From Streptomyces fumigatiscleroticus (GTDB lineage: Bacteria > Actinomycetota > Actinomycetes > Streptomycetales > Streptomycetaceae), in assembly GCF_014647975.1 (NCBI RefSeq), contig NZ_BMQF01000013.1, forward strand, positions 181,568 to 236,432: a DNA stretch of 54,865 nt. Reading direction: 5' to 3'. A program made the position numbers and the translations under genes. The stretch's first letter is position 1, and every line of letters begins with the position of its first letter. Below are positions 8,243 to 17,970 of this stretch, piece after piece. The notes beneath the pieces are model-generated. The model did not search any database. It saw only the letters and a program-made list of their open reading frames with translations, and was not told the DNA's origin.

Positions 8243-8668
8243 ATGTCCGCCGATCTCGACCCGGGCTCCACCATCTTCTTCACCCTGACCATCGACGGCG
8301 AGAGCCTCGGTTACTTCAACGGGTGCGAGGGACTGTCGTCCACGGTGGAGATCGAGCACCGCCAGGAGGGCGGCAACAACGGCTTCGTCTGGCAGCTCCC
8401 CTCCCGCGTCACCTTCTCCACCATCCGGCTGACCCGCCCGCTCACCCCGGACACCACCAAGGTCGCCAAGTGGATCTCCTCGATCACCACGGGGGTGACC
8501 CGGCCCACCGCCCAGATCGCCGCGCTGCGCGCGGACGGCTCCGAGGTCGCCCGGTGGGGGCTGATCGACGTGCTGCCGGTCAGCTGGCAGGGGCCGTCCC
8601 TGGACCCGGCCAATCCGAGCGTCGCCACGGAGGTCCTGGAGATCACGCACCACGGCTTCACGGACTGA
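8243..8668 (+). CDS. inner tube protein (T4 gp19-like), second copy
   Basis: This 141-residue tube paralogue likely caps the tube on the spike side and adapts it to the baseplate. Recognisable segments are PGSTIFFTLTIDGESLGYFNGCEGLSSTVEIEHRQEGG, IRLTRPLTPDTTKVAKWISS, and the end EVLEITHHGFTD, as in the gp19/gp54-like tail tube family. The ATG at 8243 follows AGAAAGG. It is more diverged from the first tube protein than a recent duplicate would be. Its place directly before the LysM and VgrG genes supports a baseplate-proximal role. Confidence 0.92.
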   Translation: MSADLDPGSTIFFTLTIDGESLGYFNGCEGLSSTVEIEHRQEGGNNGFVWQLPSRVTFSTIRLTRPLTPDTTKVAKWISSITTGVTRPTAQIAALRADGSEVARWGLIDVLPVSWQGPSLDPANPSVATEVLEITHHGFTD

Positions 8669-8703
8669 GCGGACCGACCGGAACAACCAAGGGGAGTACA
8701 GCC

Positions 8704-9429
8704 ATGGCCAAGGGCAGCAGGGGCGGGGCCGGCAAGAGCCTGGTCCGCGCCACCCTCGCGATCCACGAACCGCCGGTCGGCACCAGCACCACACCGGGCG
8801 GCCTGATCAAGTCGTTCTCGCTCGACTTCAACCCCTCGCAGCTGACGCTCTCGCGCCAGTCCCAGTGGAAGGCGACGCCGACCCCGGCGGTCCGGGACGG
8901 CGTCGTACCGGAGTTCATGGGGCCCGAGCCCCGCGAGATGAACCTGGAGATCTTCCTGGACTCCTCCGACGAGCCCGACAGCAACACGGTGATGAAGAAG
9001 GTCGAGTCGCTGCTGCTGTGCTGCGAGGTCACCGCCAAGAGCATCGCCGTCAAGCAGCCCTCCCCGCCCTGGGTGGTCTTCCAGTGGGGCGCGTTCTCCA
9101 CCGCCCGCTTCGTCGCCTACGTCCGCAGCGTCGAGGTCACCTACTCCCTGTTCGGGACGACGGGCGTGCCCATCCGCGCCACCTGCCAGGTGAACCTGCA
9201 CGAGATCCCCGGCACGACCCTGGGACAGAACCCGACGTCGGGCGCGCTCACCGCGCAGCGCGTGCACCGGGTGGTGGCCGGCGACTCCCTCCAGTCGCTC
9301 GCCTGGCGCGAGTACGGCGACGCGGCCGCCTGGCGGGCCATCGCCGAGGCCAACGGCATCGACGACCCGAACCGGCTGCCGACCGGCACCGAACTCGTCC
9401 TGCCCGCCGCCGAGGAGGTGCGTCACTGA
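8704..9429 (+). CDS. LysM-domain tail/baseplate protein (Afp7/gp53-like)
   Basis: This 241-residue protein links tube and baseplate. The N-terminal 180 residues (SLVRATLAIHEPP, FNPSQLTLSRQSQWKATPTP, MNLEIFLDSSDEPDSN) match the CIS tube-initiator family; residues about 187-236 are a LysM domain (VHRVVAGDSLQSLAWREYGD to GTELVLP). In phage T4 gp53 and Afp7 relatives the LysM fold serves assembly around the spike, not necessarily peptidoglycan binding. The start at 8704 follows AAGGGGAG. The stop overlaps the next ATG (TGATG), a sign of coupled translation with the spike gene. Confidence 0.9.
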   Translation: MAKGSRGGAGKSLVRATLAIHEPPVGTSTTPGGLIKSFSLDFNPSQLTLSRQSQWKATPTPAVRDGVVPEFMGPEPREMNLEIFLDSSDEPDSNTVMKKVESLLLCCEVTAKSIAVKQPSPPWVVFQWGAFSTARFVAYVRSVEVTYSLFGTTGVPIRATCQVNLHEIPGTTLGQNPTSGALTAQRVHRVVAGDSLQSLAWREYGDAAAWRAIAEANGIDDPNRLPTGTELVLPAAEEVRH

Positions 9430-11339
9430 TGGTGCAGCCCGCCTATTCCAGCGTCATCCAGGTCACCCTCGGCGGCAGTCCGCTGCCCCGGGACCTCGCC
9501 CCGATGCTGGCGGACGGCTGGGTCGACCAGGGACTCGGCGTCCCCGCCGCGTTCCGGCTCACCTTCCGCGACCCCTACCGGCTGCTGCTGGGCAAGCTCG
9601 GCGTGAAGTTCGGCACCCCGGTGGTGATCACCCCCATCGCCGACGGCAAGGGCGCCGGCGACCCGCTGCTGACCGGCGAGGTGTGCGGCCTGGAGGCCGA
9701 CTACGACGGCACCGGCACCTTCACCGTCATCCGCGGCTACGACAAGGGCCACCGCCTGATGCGCCGCCGCCGGGTCGCCGCCTACCGCAACCAGTCCGCC
9801 TCCGACATCGCCCGCAAGCTCGCCGGCGAGGACGGCGTGCCCATCGGACGGATCGAGTCGACCAAGACGGTCTACGAGTTCATCAGCCAGGCCAACGTCA
9901 CCGACTGGGACTTCCTCGCCCGTCTCGCCGACGAGAACGAGATGGTCATGTCGGTCGACGCCAAGGGCAGGTTCCAGTTCGTGAAGCCGGACCCGGCGTC
10001 CGGCGCGCCGCCGGTGAGCACCCCCGGCGACAAGAGCCCCTTCGTGCTGGAGGCCGGCACCGACATCCTGCGGCTGCGGGCCGCGGTGACCGCCGCCGAG
10101 CAGGTCGGCACCGTCGAGGCCCGCGGCTGGGACGTCACCACCAAGAAGAAGCTCACCGCCACCGCGCCGGCCGCCTCCAACCCGGGCATCAGCATCGGCA
10201 CCACCCCCGGCGAGGTCGCCGGGAAGTTCGGCACCGCCAAGCTGGTCGACGCGCAGACGCCGTACGACCGGCAGTCGGAGGTCAAGTTCGCCGCCGACGC
10301 CCTCGCCGACGACGTCACCGGCTCCTTCGCCGAGCTGGAGGTCGTCGCGCGCGGCACGCCCAAGCTGCGGCCCGGTCTGCCGGTCACCCTCGCCGACGTC
10401 GGCGTCCCCTTCGAGGGCAAGTACACCGCCACCTCCGTACGGCACGTCTTCGGCGACGGCAAGCACTACGAGGCCCAGGTCACCGTCAGCGGCCGGCAGT
10501 GGCGCTCGCTGTACGGGCTGTCCTCGGGAGGGGGAGGCGGCGGCGCCCAGAACGGGCTCCACCTCCCCGGCATCGTCAACGCCCTCGTCACCGACGTGCA
10601 GGACCCGCTCAAGCAGGGCCGGGTCAAGCTCCAGTTCCCCTGGCTGGACGACACCTACGTCAGCGACTGGACCCGTGTGATGCAGTGGGGCGGCAAGGGC
10701 GGCGGCTCGATCTTCCCGATGGACGTCGGCGACGAGGTGCTGGTCGCCTTCGACCGGGGCGCCCTGGACCACCCGTACGTCATCGGCGGCCTCTACAACG
10801 GCAAGGACAAGCCGACCCCCGTCAAGGACGTGCCCCTGCACGACGGCGCCCGGGGGCGCGCGGCCCGGCACACCCTGTCCGACCGCACCGGCAACCGTCT
10901 GGACCTGCTCAGCCAGCGCACCGGCGGCAAGCAGGGCGTACGGCTGGCCAGCGGCGACGACAAGCTCGTCATCAACCTGGACCGCACCCAGACCGAGATC
11001 ACCGTCGACAGCAAGGGCACCGTCAGCATCAAGGGCAGCCGCTCGGTGTCGGTGGAGGCGGGCACGGACCTGACGCTGAGCGCCGCCCGGAAGCTGACCA
11101 TCAAGAGCGGCGGGCTGCTCGACATCGAGGGCCGCGGCATCGTCAACGTCAAGTCGCTCACCGGCGCCGTCACCGTCGACGCGATGGGCGCCCTCAACCT
11201 CAAGGCCCTGGGCGCCACGATGATCAGCTCGGGCGGCACCCTCCAGGTCAACTCCATCGCCAACGTCGGCATCCGCGCCGCCACCCTCCTGCTCCAGGGC
11301 GTGGTGATGGTCAACAACAAGCCGTACCCGATCCCGTGA
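9429..11339 (+). CDS. VgrG-like spike protein (gp27-gp5 fusion)
   Basis: This 636-residue protein forms the trimeric central spike. Residues 1-370 resemble the gp27-like hub (FRLTFRDPYRLLLGKLGVKFG, VTDWDFLARLADENEMVMSVD). The OB-fold domain begins about residue 378 (LPGIVNALVTDVQDPLKQGRVKLQFPW, VGDEVLVAF, HPYVIGGLYNGKDKP). The C-terminal 110 residues carry regularly spaced short beta strands (TEITVDSKGTVSIKG, LTIKSGGLLDIEG) that would make the needle. No separate toxin domain is fused. It overlaps the LysM gene and is followed after 34 bases by gp25. Family assignment is secure. Confidence 0.94.
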   Translation: MVQPAYSSVIQVTLGGSPLPRDLAPMLADGWVDQGLGVPAAFRLTFRDPYRLLLGKLGVKFGTPVVITPIADGKGAGDPLLTGEVCGLEADYDGTGTFTVIRGYDKGHRLMRRRRVAAYRNQSASDIARKLAGEDGVPIGRIESTKTVYEFISQANVTDWDFLARLADENEMVMSVDAKGRFQFVKPDPASGAPPVSTPGDKSPFVLEAGTDILRLRAAVTAAEQVGTVEARGWDVTTKKKLTATAPAASNPGISIGTTPGEVAGKFGTAKLVDAQTPYDRQSEVKFAADALADDVTGSFAELEVVARGTPKLRPGLPVTLADVGVPFEGKYTATSVRHVFGDGKHYEAQVTVSGRQWRSLYGLSSGGGGGGAQNGLHLPGIVNALVTDVQDPLKQGRVKLQFPWLDDTYVSDWTRVMQWGGKGGGSIFPMDVGDEVLVAFDRGALDHPYVIGGLYNGKDKPTPVKDVPLHDGARGRAARHTLSDRTGNRLDLLSQRTGGKQGVRLASGDDKLVINLDRTQTEITVDSKGTVSIKGSRSVSVEAGTDLTLSAARKLTIKSGGLLDIEGRGIVNVKSLTGAVTVDAMGALNLKALGATMISSGGTLQVNSIANVGIRAATLLLQGVVMVNNKPYPIP

Positions 11340-11373
11340 CGGCCGTGAGAAGGAGAAGGCAGGTGGCCCACTG

Positions 11374-11823
11374 ATGGCCGAACAGTTCGTCGGATCCGGC
11401 TGGGCGTTCCCCCTGCGCATCGGGCCCACCGGAGGCATCGCCCTGGTCAGCGGCGAGCGCGAGATCGAGGAGGCGATCCGGCTGATCCTGGCCACCGCGC
11501 CGGGCGAGCGGCCCATGCGCCCGGAGTACGGCTGCGCCATCCACGACCTGGTCTTCGCCCCGGTCAACGAGGCCACCGCCGGCCGCATCCAGCACGAGGT
11601 GTACACCAGCCTCGACCGCTGGGAACCGCGCATCGAGGTCACCGACGTCGAGGTCACCGCCGGCGCCGAACAGGGCGTCCTCTACATCGACGTCCGCTAC
11701 TCCATCCGCGGCACCAACAACCCGCGCAGCCTCGTCTTCCCCTTCTACGTCATTCCGTCCCACGAGGAGCCGGGCACCACCGGCGCGACCGGACCCGGCA
11801 CCCTCCCCGAAAGCGACCACTGA
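11374..11823 (+). CDS. baseplate wedge protein, GPW/gp25 family
   Basis: This 149-residue protein is the gp25-type baseplate subunit that nucleates sheath assembly. The family signature is seen in EIEEAIRLILATAPGERPMRPEYGCAIHDLVF and the later VTDVEVTAG and LYIDVRYSIRGTNNPRSLVFPFY. The ATG at 11374 has a GAAGGAGAAGG site about 15 bases upstream; a nearer GTG reads only three codons to a stop. Its stop overlaps the ATG of the baseplate J gene (TGATG). Confidence 0.93.
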   Translation: MAEQFVGSGWAFPLRIGPTGGIALVSGEREIEEAIRLILATAPGERPMRPEYGCAIHDLVFAPVNEATAGRIQHEVYTSLDRWEPRIEVTDVEVTAGAEQGVLYIDVRYSIRGTNNPRSLVFPFYVIPSHEEPGTTGATGPGTLPESDH

Positions 11824-13781
11824 TGGCCCTGCCCTCCCCCAACCTCGACGACCGCCGCTTCCAGCAGTTCGTCGACGACGCCAAGCGCTACATCCAGCAG
11901 CGCGCCCCGGAGTGGACCGACCACAACGTCTCCGACCCCGGCGTCACCCTCGTCGAGACGGTCGCCCACATGGCCGACCAGATCGTCTACCGCCTCAACC
12001 GGGTGCCCGAGAAGAACCACCTGGCCTTCCTCGACCTGGTCGGCATCACCCTCTTCCCGCCCTCGGCGGCCCGCACGGACGTCACCTTCTGGCTCTCCGC
12101 CCCGCAGGAGGAACCCGTTCTGCTGCCCCTGGGCACCGAGGTCGCCACCGTGCGCACCGAGACCGAGGAAGCGGTCGTCTTCGCCACCGAACGCGAACTC
12201 ACCGTCGTACCGTGCACGCTGCGGAACCTGGTGGTGCAGCACAAGGGCGAGCCCGTCACCGACCGCACCAACGACCTCGCCGAGGGCAAGGACCTGATGT
12301 GCTTCGCCGAGGCGCCCCAGCCCGGCGACTGCATGCTGCTCGGCCTCAGCGCCGCCGTACCGCACTGCGCCGTCGTCCTGGAACTCGACAGCCGCGTCGA
12401 CGGCGTCGGCGTCGACCCCCGCCAGCCGCCCCTGGTATGGGAGGCCTGGACCGAGGACGGCTGGCAGGAGTGCGAGGTCGACCGCGACGGCACCGGCGGC
12501 CTCAACCGTCCCGGCGAGGTCGTCCTGCACATCCCCGCAGGCCATGTCCTGTCCCGCTCCGGCGGCCAGGAGGCCGGCTGGCTGCGCTGCCGGGTCACCG
12601 AACCCCTGCCCAACCAGCCCTTCTACACCCTCTCCCCGACCGTACGGTCCGCGGAGGCCTTCACCATCGGCGGCACCGCCCCCGCCGTGCACGCCGAGAC
12701 CGTCCGCGACGAGGCCCTCGGCGAATCCACCGGCCTGCCCGGCCAGCGGCTCCGCCTCGCCCACGCCCCCGTCGTCGGCGACAACCCGCCCCTGCTCCTC
12801 CAGACCGCCGAGCACGACGGCTGGCAGGACTGGCAGGTCGTCCCCCACTTCGCCGCCTCCCAACCGCACGACCGCCACATCACCCTCGACGCCGCCACCG
12901 GTGAGATCGCCTTCGGCCCCTCCGTACGCGAGCCCGACGGCACCCTGCGCCAGTACGGCGCCGTCGCACCCAAGGGCGCCGTCATCCGCGCCCGCCGCTA
13001 CCGCACCGGCGGCGGCCGCGCCGGCAACGTCGCCCGCGGCGCCGTCCAGGTGCTGCGCACCTCCATCCCGTACGTCTCCGAGGTCGTCAACCGCGAGGCC
13101 GCCCGCGGCGGCGTCGACGGGGAGACCGTGGAGGAGGCCAAGGTCCGCGCCCCGATCACGCTGCGCGCCCAGGAACGCGCCGTGACCCTGCGCGACTACG
13201 AGGAACTCGCCCGCCGCGCGGCACCGGAGACCGCACGCATCACCTGCCTGGAAGGCGACGAGGGCGAGCACGGCTCCTACGCCGTCCGGGTCCTGGTGGT
13301 GCCGCAGGCCGTCCCGGACCCCGGCGGCCGGCTCCGCTTCGAGCAGCTCGTCCCCGGCGACGCCCTGCTGGAACGCATCACCCGGCACCTGGACGAACGC
13401 CGTCTCATCGGCACCCGCCTGGCGGTCGGCCCGCCCTACTACCAGGGCGTCACCGTCGTCGCCACCGTGCACGCCTTCCGCGGCGTCGACACCGACAAGG
13501 TGCGCCGCCAGGCCCACGACGCCCTCTACCGCCACCTCGACCCGCTCACCGGCGGTGCCGACGGCCGCGGCTGGCCCTTCGGCCGTCCCGTGCAGTCCGG
13601 CGAGGTCTTCGCCGTCCTCCAGCGCGTCCCCGGCGTGGAACTCGTCGACCAGGTCACCCTCCACCCCGCCGACCCCCTGACCGGCAAGCGCGGCGACGCC
13701 ACCGACCGCATCGACCTCGCCCCGCCCTCCCTGGTCTTCTCCTTCGACCACCGCGTCCGCGTGATCGGGGACGGCTCATGA
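11823..13781 (+). CDS. baseplate assembly protein J-like
   Basis: This 652-residue protein is the large baseplate wedge subunit. It has the N-terminal RFQQFVDDAKRYIQQRAPEWTDHNVSDPGVTLVE segment and a J-like region toward the C-terminus (AVTLRDYEELARRAAPETARI, RRQAHDALYRHLDPLTGG, WPFGRPVQSGEVFAVLQRVPGVELVD). It starts one base inside the gp25 stop codon. In known particles this family bridges gp25, the hub and the receptor-binding side. The next gene begins 31 bases after the stop, behind a strong ribosome site. Confidence 0.93.
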   Translation: MALPSPNLDDRRFQQFVDDAKRYIQQRAPEWTDHNVSDPGVTLVETVAHMADQIVYRLNRVPEKNHLAFLDLVGITLFPPSAARTDVTFWLSAPQEEPVLLPLGTEVATVRTETEEAVVFATERELTVVPCTLRNLVVQHKGEPVTDRTNDLAEGKDLMCFAEAPQPGDCMLLGLSAAVPHCAVVLELDSRVDGVGVDPRQPPLVWEAWTEDGWQECEVDRDGTGGLNRPGEVVLHIPAGHVLSRSGGQEAGWLRCRVTEPLPNQPFYTLSPTVRSAEAFTIGGTAPAVHAETVRDEALGESTGLPGQRLRLAHAPVVGDNPPLLLQTAEHDGWQDWQVVPHFAASQPHDRHITLDAATGEIAFGPSVREPDGTLRQYGAVAPKGAVIRARRYRTGGGRAGNVARGAVQVLRTSIPYVSEVVNREAARGGVDGETVEEAKVRAPITLRAQERAVTLRDYEELARRAAPETARITCLEGDEGEHGSYAVRVLVVPQAVPDPGGRLRFEQLVPGDALLERITRHLDERRLIGTRLAVGPPYYQGVTVVATVHAFRGVDTDKVRRQAHDALYRHLDPLTGGADGRGWPFGRPVQSGEVFAVLQRVPGVELVDQVTLHPADPLTGKRGDATDRIDLAPPSLVFSFDHRVRVIGDGS

Positions 13782-13812
13782 CGACAACGCCTGCGAGCGA
13801 AGGAGGCCACGG

Positions 13813-14370
13813 ATGAGAGGCTCCGTCGACGGACTCGGCTCCTCCGCGCCGATCGGCATGATGCTCCCCGCGGTCTTCGCCGACGACGACCTCGCCCAGC
13901 GTTTCGTCGCCGGCCTGGACGAGGTGATGGCCCCCATCCACAACGTGCTGGACTGCCTCCCCGCCTACTTCGACCCGGCCCTGGCCCCCGCCGACTTCAC
14001 CCGCTGGCTCGCCACCTGGGTCGGCGCCGAGACCGACGGCACCGAACCCGACCCCCGGCTGCGCGCCGCCGTGGCCGCCGCCGCCCGTCTGCACCGGATA
14101 CGGGGCACCCGGCGCGGCCTCGCCGAGGCGATACGGCTGGCCTTCGGCGTCGAACCGGAGATCTCCGAGAGCGGCGGCGCCGACTGGAGCGCCCGCCCGC
14201 TCGGCCCCGTCCCCGGCGCCCGCCGCCCCCACCTGCACGTCACCATCCGCCTGCCCGACCCGGGTCCCGCGGACGAGCACCGTCTGGACGCCCTCGTGGC
14301 GGCCGCCCGCCCCGCCCACATGCCGTACACGGTCAAGGTGACCGCCGCCGAAAGGAACCCGGAGAAATGA
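13813..14370 (+). CDS. phage tail protein I-like baseplate component
   Basis: This 185-residue protein belongs to the tail protein I family, which completes the baseplate wedge. Diagnostic parts are LPAVFADDDLAQRFVAGLDEVMAPIHNVLDCLPAYFDPALAPADFTRWLATWVG and IRGTRRGLAEAIRLAFGVEPEI. The start at 13813 follows AAGGAGGCC. An ATG at 13778 overlapping the previous stop gives only twelve codons and is not used. The stop overlaps the start of the next gene (ATGA). Confidence 0.9.
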   Translation: MRGSVDGLGSSAPIGMMLPAVFADDDLAQRFVAGLDEVMAPIHNVLDCLPAYFDPALAPADFTRWLATWVGAETDGTEPDPRLRAAVAAAARLHRIRGTRRGLAEAIRLAFGVEPEISESGGADWSARPLGPVPGARRPHLHVTIRLPDPGPADEHRLDALVAAARPAHMPYTVKVTAAERNPEK

Positions 14371-15650
14371 CCACCCAGAACTGCGCCGAGTGCGGCACCC
14401 GGGCAGAACCGGGCCAGTCGTTCTGCGACGCGTGCGGCGCCGTACTCAGCTGGACGACCCGCGCGGCCGCCCGCGCCGCGGCCCGCTCCGGCGACGACAC
14501 GGCGGCCACCACCCCGGCGACCGCCGGCGTCGCCACGGCCGACACCCCCGCAGCGGCCACCCCTCCGGCCACGGCACCAAAACCGGCCGCGGCACCGGCT
14601 CAGACCGCTCCCGAACCGCCGGCCCCCACGGCGGACGAGCCCCCCGCCCCCGCTGCGGCACCCGCAGCGGGTTCGGCACCCACGGCATCCGCCGCCCCGG
14701 CCCCGGACGAGACCGCCCCCACCGAGCCCGTCCCCGCGGCCGTCCCCGGCGACACCATGACCGACCGGGCCCGCTCCCTCCTGGTCCCCGTCGCCGACCC
14801 CGAGGCCCGCCCCGCCGCGGAACCCACCGTCGCCCCCGTCCTGCCCGGCCGCCCCGTCGCCGACCGGCCCCAGGTACGCGCCCCCGGCCCCGACCAGGGC
14901 GCCGTCAACGGCCCGCCCTGCCCCTGGTGCGCCACCCCCAACCGCCCCGACCGCCACTTCTGCACCCGCTGCGCCATGCCCCTGGCCACCGAGGACCGCT
15001 CGGCGGAACGCCGCCCTTGGTGGCGGCGCCTCTTCGGCCGCAACGGCGAGACCCCCTGGGCCGGCGACCGCCCCCGTCTGCGGCGCACCTTCGACCGCAT
15101 CCTCACCTGGTTCATGGCCGCGGTGGTCCTCGCCCTGCTGATCTTCGCCGGAGTTCAGGCGCCGGCAGCCGTCCAGGCCACCCGCGACCACTTCGCCAAG
15201 CGCGCCCCCGTCGCCCCGGACACGGTCCGCGCCTCGCGCTCCTACCCGGGGCACAAGCCGGATCTCGCCTTCGACAAGATCAACAACACCTGGTGGGGCC
15301 CCGGCGTCGCCCAGTCCGGCGAGGGCCAGTGGATCGAGGCCAGCTTCGCCGAACCCACCCGCCTGCTCGACCTGATCATCACGCCCGGCACCTCCACCCG
15401 CGCCGACCAGCTCTCCCAGTCCGCCCTGCCGCACCGCCTCAAGGCGACCATCACCACCAAGGACGGCAAGACCACCACCCGCGAACTCACCCTCGACCAG
15501 GCGGCGGGCGGCCAGCGCCGCGCCTTCCGCGTCGGCGAGGTCACCAAGGTCCGCTTCACCATCGAGTCGGCCTACGCCGCCTCCGCGAACAAGCAGGTCT
15601 CCATAGCGGAGATCGAGTTCTTCGGCCGCTCCAGCGCCAGCTCCTCCTGA
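14367..15650 (+). CDS. zinc-ribbon, single-TM, discoidin-like membrane protein of the eCIS cluster
   Basis: This 427-residue protein ends the visible eCIS operon. A first zinc ribbon has Cys6, Cys9, Cys20 and Cys23; a long Ala/Pro-rich linker follows; a second ribbon has Cys185, Cys188, Cys199 and Cys202. A membrane segment spans about residues 245-267, preceded by basic residues. The C-terminal domain (ASRSYPGHKPDLAFDKINNTWWGPG, GQWIEASFAEPTRLLDLIITPG, KVRFTIESAY, VSIAEIEFFG) has the pattern of a discoidin or NADase-type glycan-binding beta sandwich and should lie outside the membrane. It could tie the particle to the envelope or recognise cell-surface glycans; this is inference from domain order. 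Confidence 0.8.
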   Translation: MTTQNCAECGTRAEPGQSFCDACGAVLSWTTRAAARAAARSGDDTAATTPATAGVATADTPAAATPPATAPKPAAAPAQTAPEPPAPTADEPPAPAAAPAAGSAPTASAAPAPDETAPTEPVPAAVPGDTMTDRARSLLVPVADPEARPAAEPTVAPVLPGRPVADRPQVRAPGPDQGAVNGPPCPWCATPNRPDRHFCTRCAMPLATEDRSAERRPWWRRLFGRNGETPWAGDRPRLRRTFDRILTWFMAAVVLALLIFAGVQAPAAVQATRDHFAKRAPVAPDTVRASRSYPGHKPDLAFDKINNTWWGPGVAQSGEGQWIEASFAEPTRLLDLIITPGTSTRADQLSQSALPHRLKATITTKDGKTTTRELTLDQAAGGQRRAFRVGEVTKVRFTIESAYAASANKQVSIAEIEFFGRSSASSS

Positions 15651-15668
15651 GCCCGCCGGAACACCACT

Positions 15669-15699
15669 CGGCCCCCCGCCTGTGACAGGCGGGGGGCCG
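15669..15699. terminator. hairpin between eCIS operon and tRNA-Thr
   Basis: CGGCCCCCCGCCTGT at 15669-15683 pairs perfectly with ACAGGCGGGGGGCCG at 15685-15699. It lies 18 bases after the last eCIS stop and 11 bases before the 3' end of the leftward tRNA, so it can serve both strands. No long T-tract follows, as is usual in Streptomyces. Confidence 0.75.
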
Positions 15700-15710
15700 A
15701 GCCGTAAGAG

Positions 15711-15784
15711 AGCCCCCTGTCGGATTCGAACCGACGACCTACGCATTACAAGTGCGTTGCTCTGGCCATCTGAGCTAAGGAGGC
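15711..15784 (-). tRNA. tRNA-Thr (anticodon TGT)
   Basis: On the minus strand a 74-base cloverleaf begins GCCTCCTTAGCTCAG and ends with the acceptor strand AGGGGGC plus one discriminator base. The T arm reads GTCGGTTCGAATCCGAC and the anticodon loop CTTGTAA, giving anticodon TGT for Thr. The 3' CCA is not encoded. The gene separates the eCIS operon from the core region; tRNA genes are common integration sites, but I see no integrase here. Confidence 0.93.
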
Positions 15785-16090
15785 AACGCGCGGCCACGGA
15801 AAGCCGCGCGCAAAGGCTGCTCCACTGTACACAGGGGTCGATTCTCCGGGCCACGGAGTTCCGCGGTCCGGACCCCCGCTGTCCGGGTTCGAGAATTTCG
15901 CCGAAGTTCACTGCCCCCGACCTACTGACAGACCAGGTGAACGCCAGGTACCGTCCTGATCCAGTTCACCTGTGTGGACTACACCAGCTGCATCACAACA
16001 GAACCACGACGGAACCCCCGTAGTGGCGCACCACCTTCCTACAACGGATCGTCCGGCACGTTCCTGCCGGTAGAAGGGGGCCCATTCACC
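15785..16090. other. intergenic region upstream of msiK
   Basis: About 300 bases between the tRNA 5' end and msiK. It holds the tRNA promoter on the left and the msiK promoter and leader on the right, including the dre-like site described separately. I see no gene in it. Confidence 0.5.
15975..15986. promoter_or_regulatory. dre-like sequence (possible DasR site) upstream of msiK
   Basis: TGGACTACACCA matches 10 of 12 positions of the DasR core TGGTCTAGACCA. It lies about 105 bases before the msiK start. DasR controls chitin and N-acetylglucosamine uptake genes, and MsiK energises chitobiose import, so a site here would make sense. Two mismatches and no experiment leave this tentative. Confidence 0.35.
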
Positions 16091-17227
<1,137 letters not shown>

Positions 17228-17272
17228 CGTCGGCGCGTCACCTTCCCGGGTATTTCACCCAGGTTGACGAAG

Positions 17273-17300
17273 AGGGCCCCGCAGCCTGCTGCGGGGCCCT
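17273..17300 (+). terminator. terminator of msiK
   Basis: AGGGCCCCGCAG pairs with CTGCGGGGCCCT over a four-base loop, followed by TTCGTTGT. It lies 45 bases past the msiK stop. It isolates msiK from the next gene. Confidence 0.85.
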
Positions 17301-17442
17301 TTCGTTGTCGACAAATACCCCGGCACATCCGGCATTTTCGAGTGGTGTGCGTCAACTTCCCGCCCATTCCGGGGCGGCACCCCGTCCCCCGAACCAGTGA
17401 CTAAATGTCTCCAAATCATCACTGGACGCTACCCTCACACGC

Positions 17443-17898
17443 GTGAAGCACTCCATTACCCAACAGACGCGACGCGGCCAGGGCCCCGCCCGCCGGATCG
17501 GCCGCTCCCTCGCCCTTGTCCTGCCTGTCGTCCTGGTGCTTTCCGGGACCCTCGCGGTCACCCGGGTCAACTGGTCGGGGAACCCCTCGACCCCGGTACT
17601 GGCCGCCTCGGACGCCTCCTCGTCCGTGGGGGCCCCGCATGCCGTGCCCCGTGCTCCGCAGGAGGTGCTGCGTGACAAGCTGCTGACCGAGTTGCAGGAG
17701 GAGGACCCGGGCGTGGCGCTCACCCATCTCCAGCAGGCCGTCGACGGCCGCCCGTCGCTGGCCCGGCACTGCGCGGCGATCGCCCGCGCCCTGGGCCGTG
17801 CCGCCGTCCGTGTGTACGGCCCCACGCGCGCCCAGTCGTATGCGCGGCCCGTCTGCGACACCGCCTTCGCCTCCGGTGTCGCCGTCGCGCACAGCTGA
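17443..17898 (+). CDS. small membrane-anchored or secreted protein
   Basis: This 151-residue protein starts at a GTG with no clear ribosome site; a TACCCT hexamer about ten bases upstream suggests a leaderless or near-leaderless transcript. A twin of basic residues precedes a hydrophobic segment at about 22-43 (LALVLPVVLVLSGTLAVT), either a signal peptide or an anchor. The rest contains a helical stretch (VLRDKLLTELQEEDPGVALTHLQQAVDGRPSLARHCAAIARALG) and two Cys residues (HC and VCD) that may pair outside the cell. It is a conserved Streptomyces protein by context; function not recognised. Confidence 0.75.
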   Translation: MKHSITQQTRRGQGPARRIGRSLALVLPVVLVLSGTLAVTRVNWSGNPSTPVLAASDASSSVGAPHAVPRAPQEVLRDKLLTELQEEDPGVALTHLQQAVDGRPSLARHCAAIARALGRAAVRVYGPTRAQSYARPVCDTAFASGVAVAHS

Positions 17899-17970
17899 GC
17901 GCACCGGGCGGACGGGCAGCGCCGGCCCCCGGCCGGGCCGATGGCCGCGGGGCGCCGTTACAGTTCGGGC

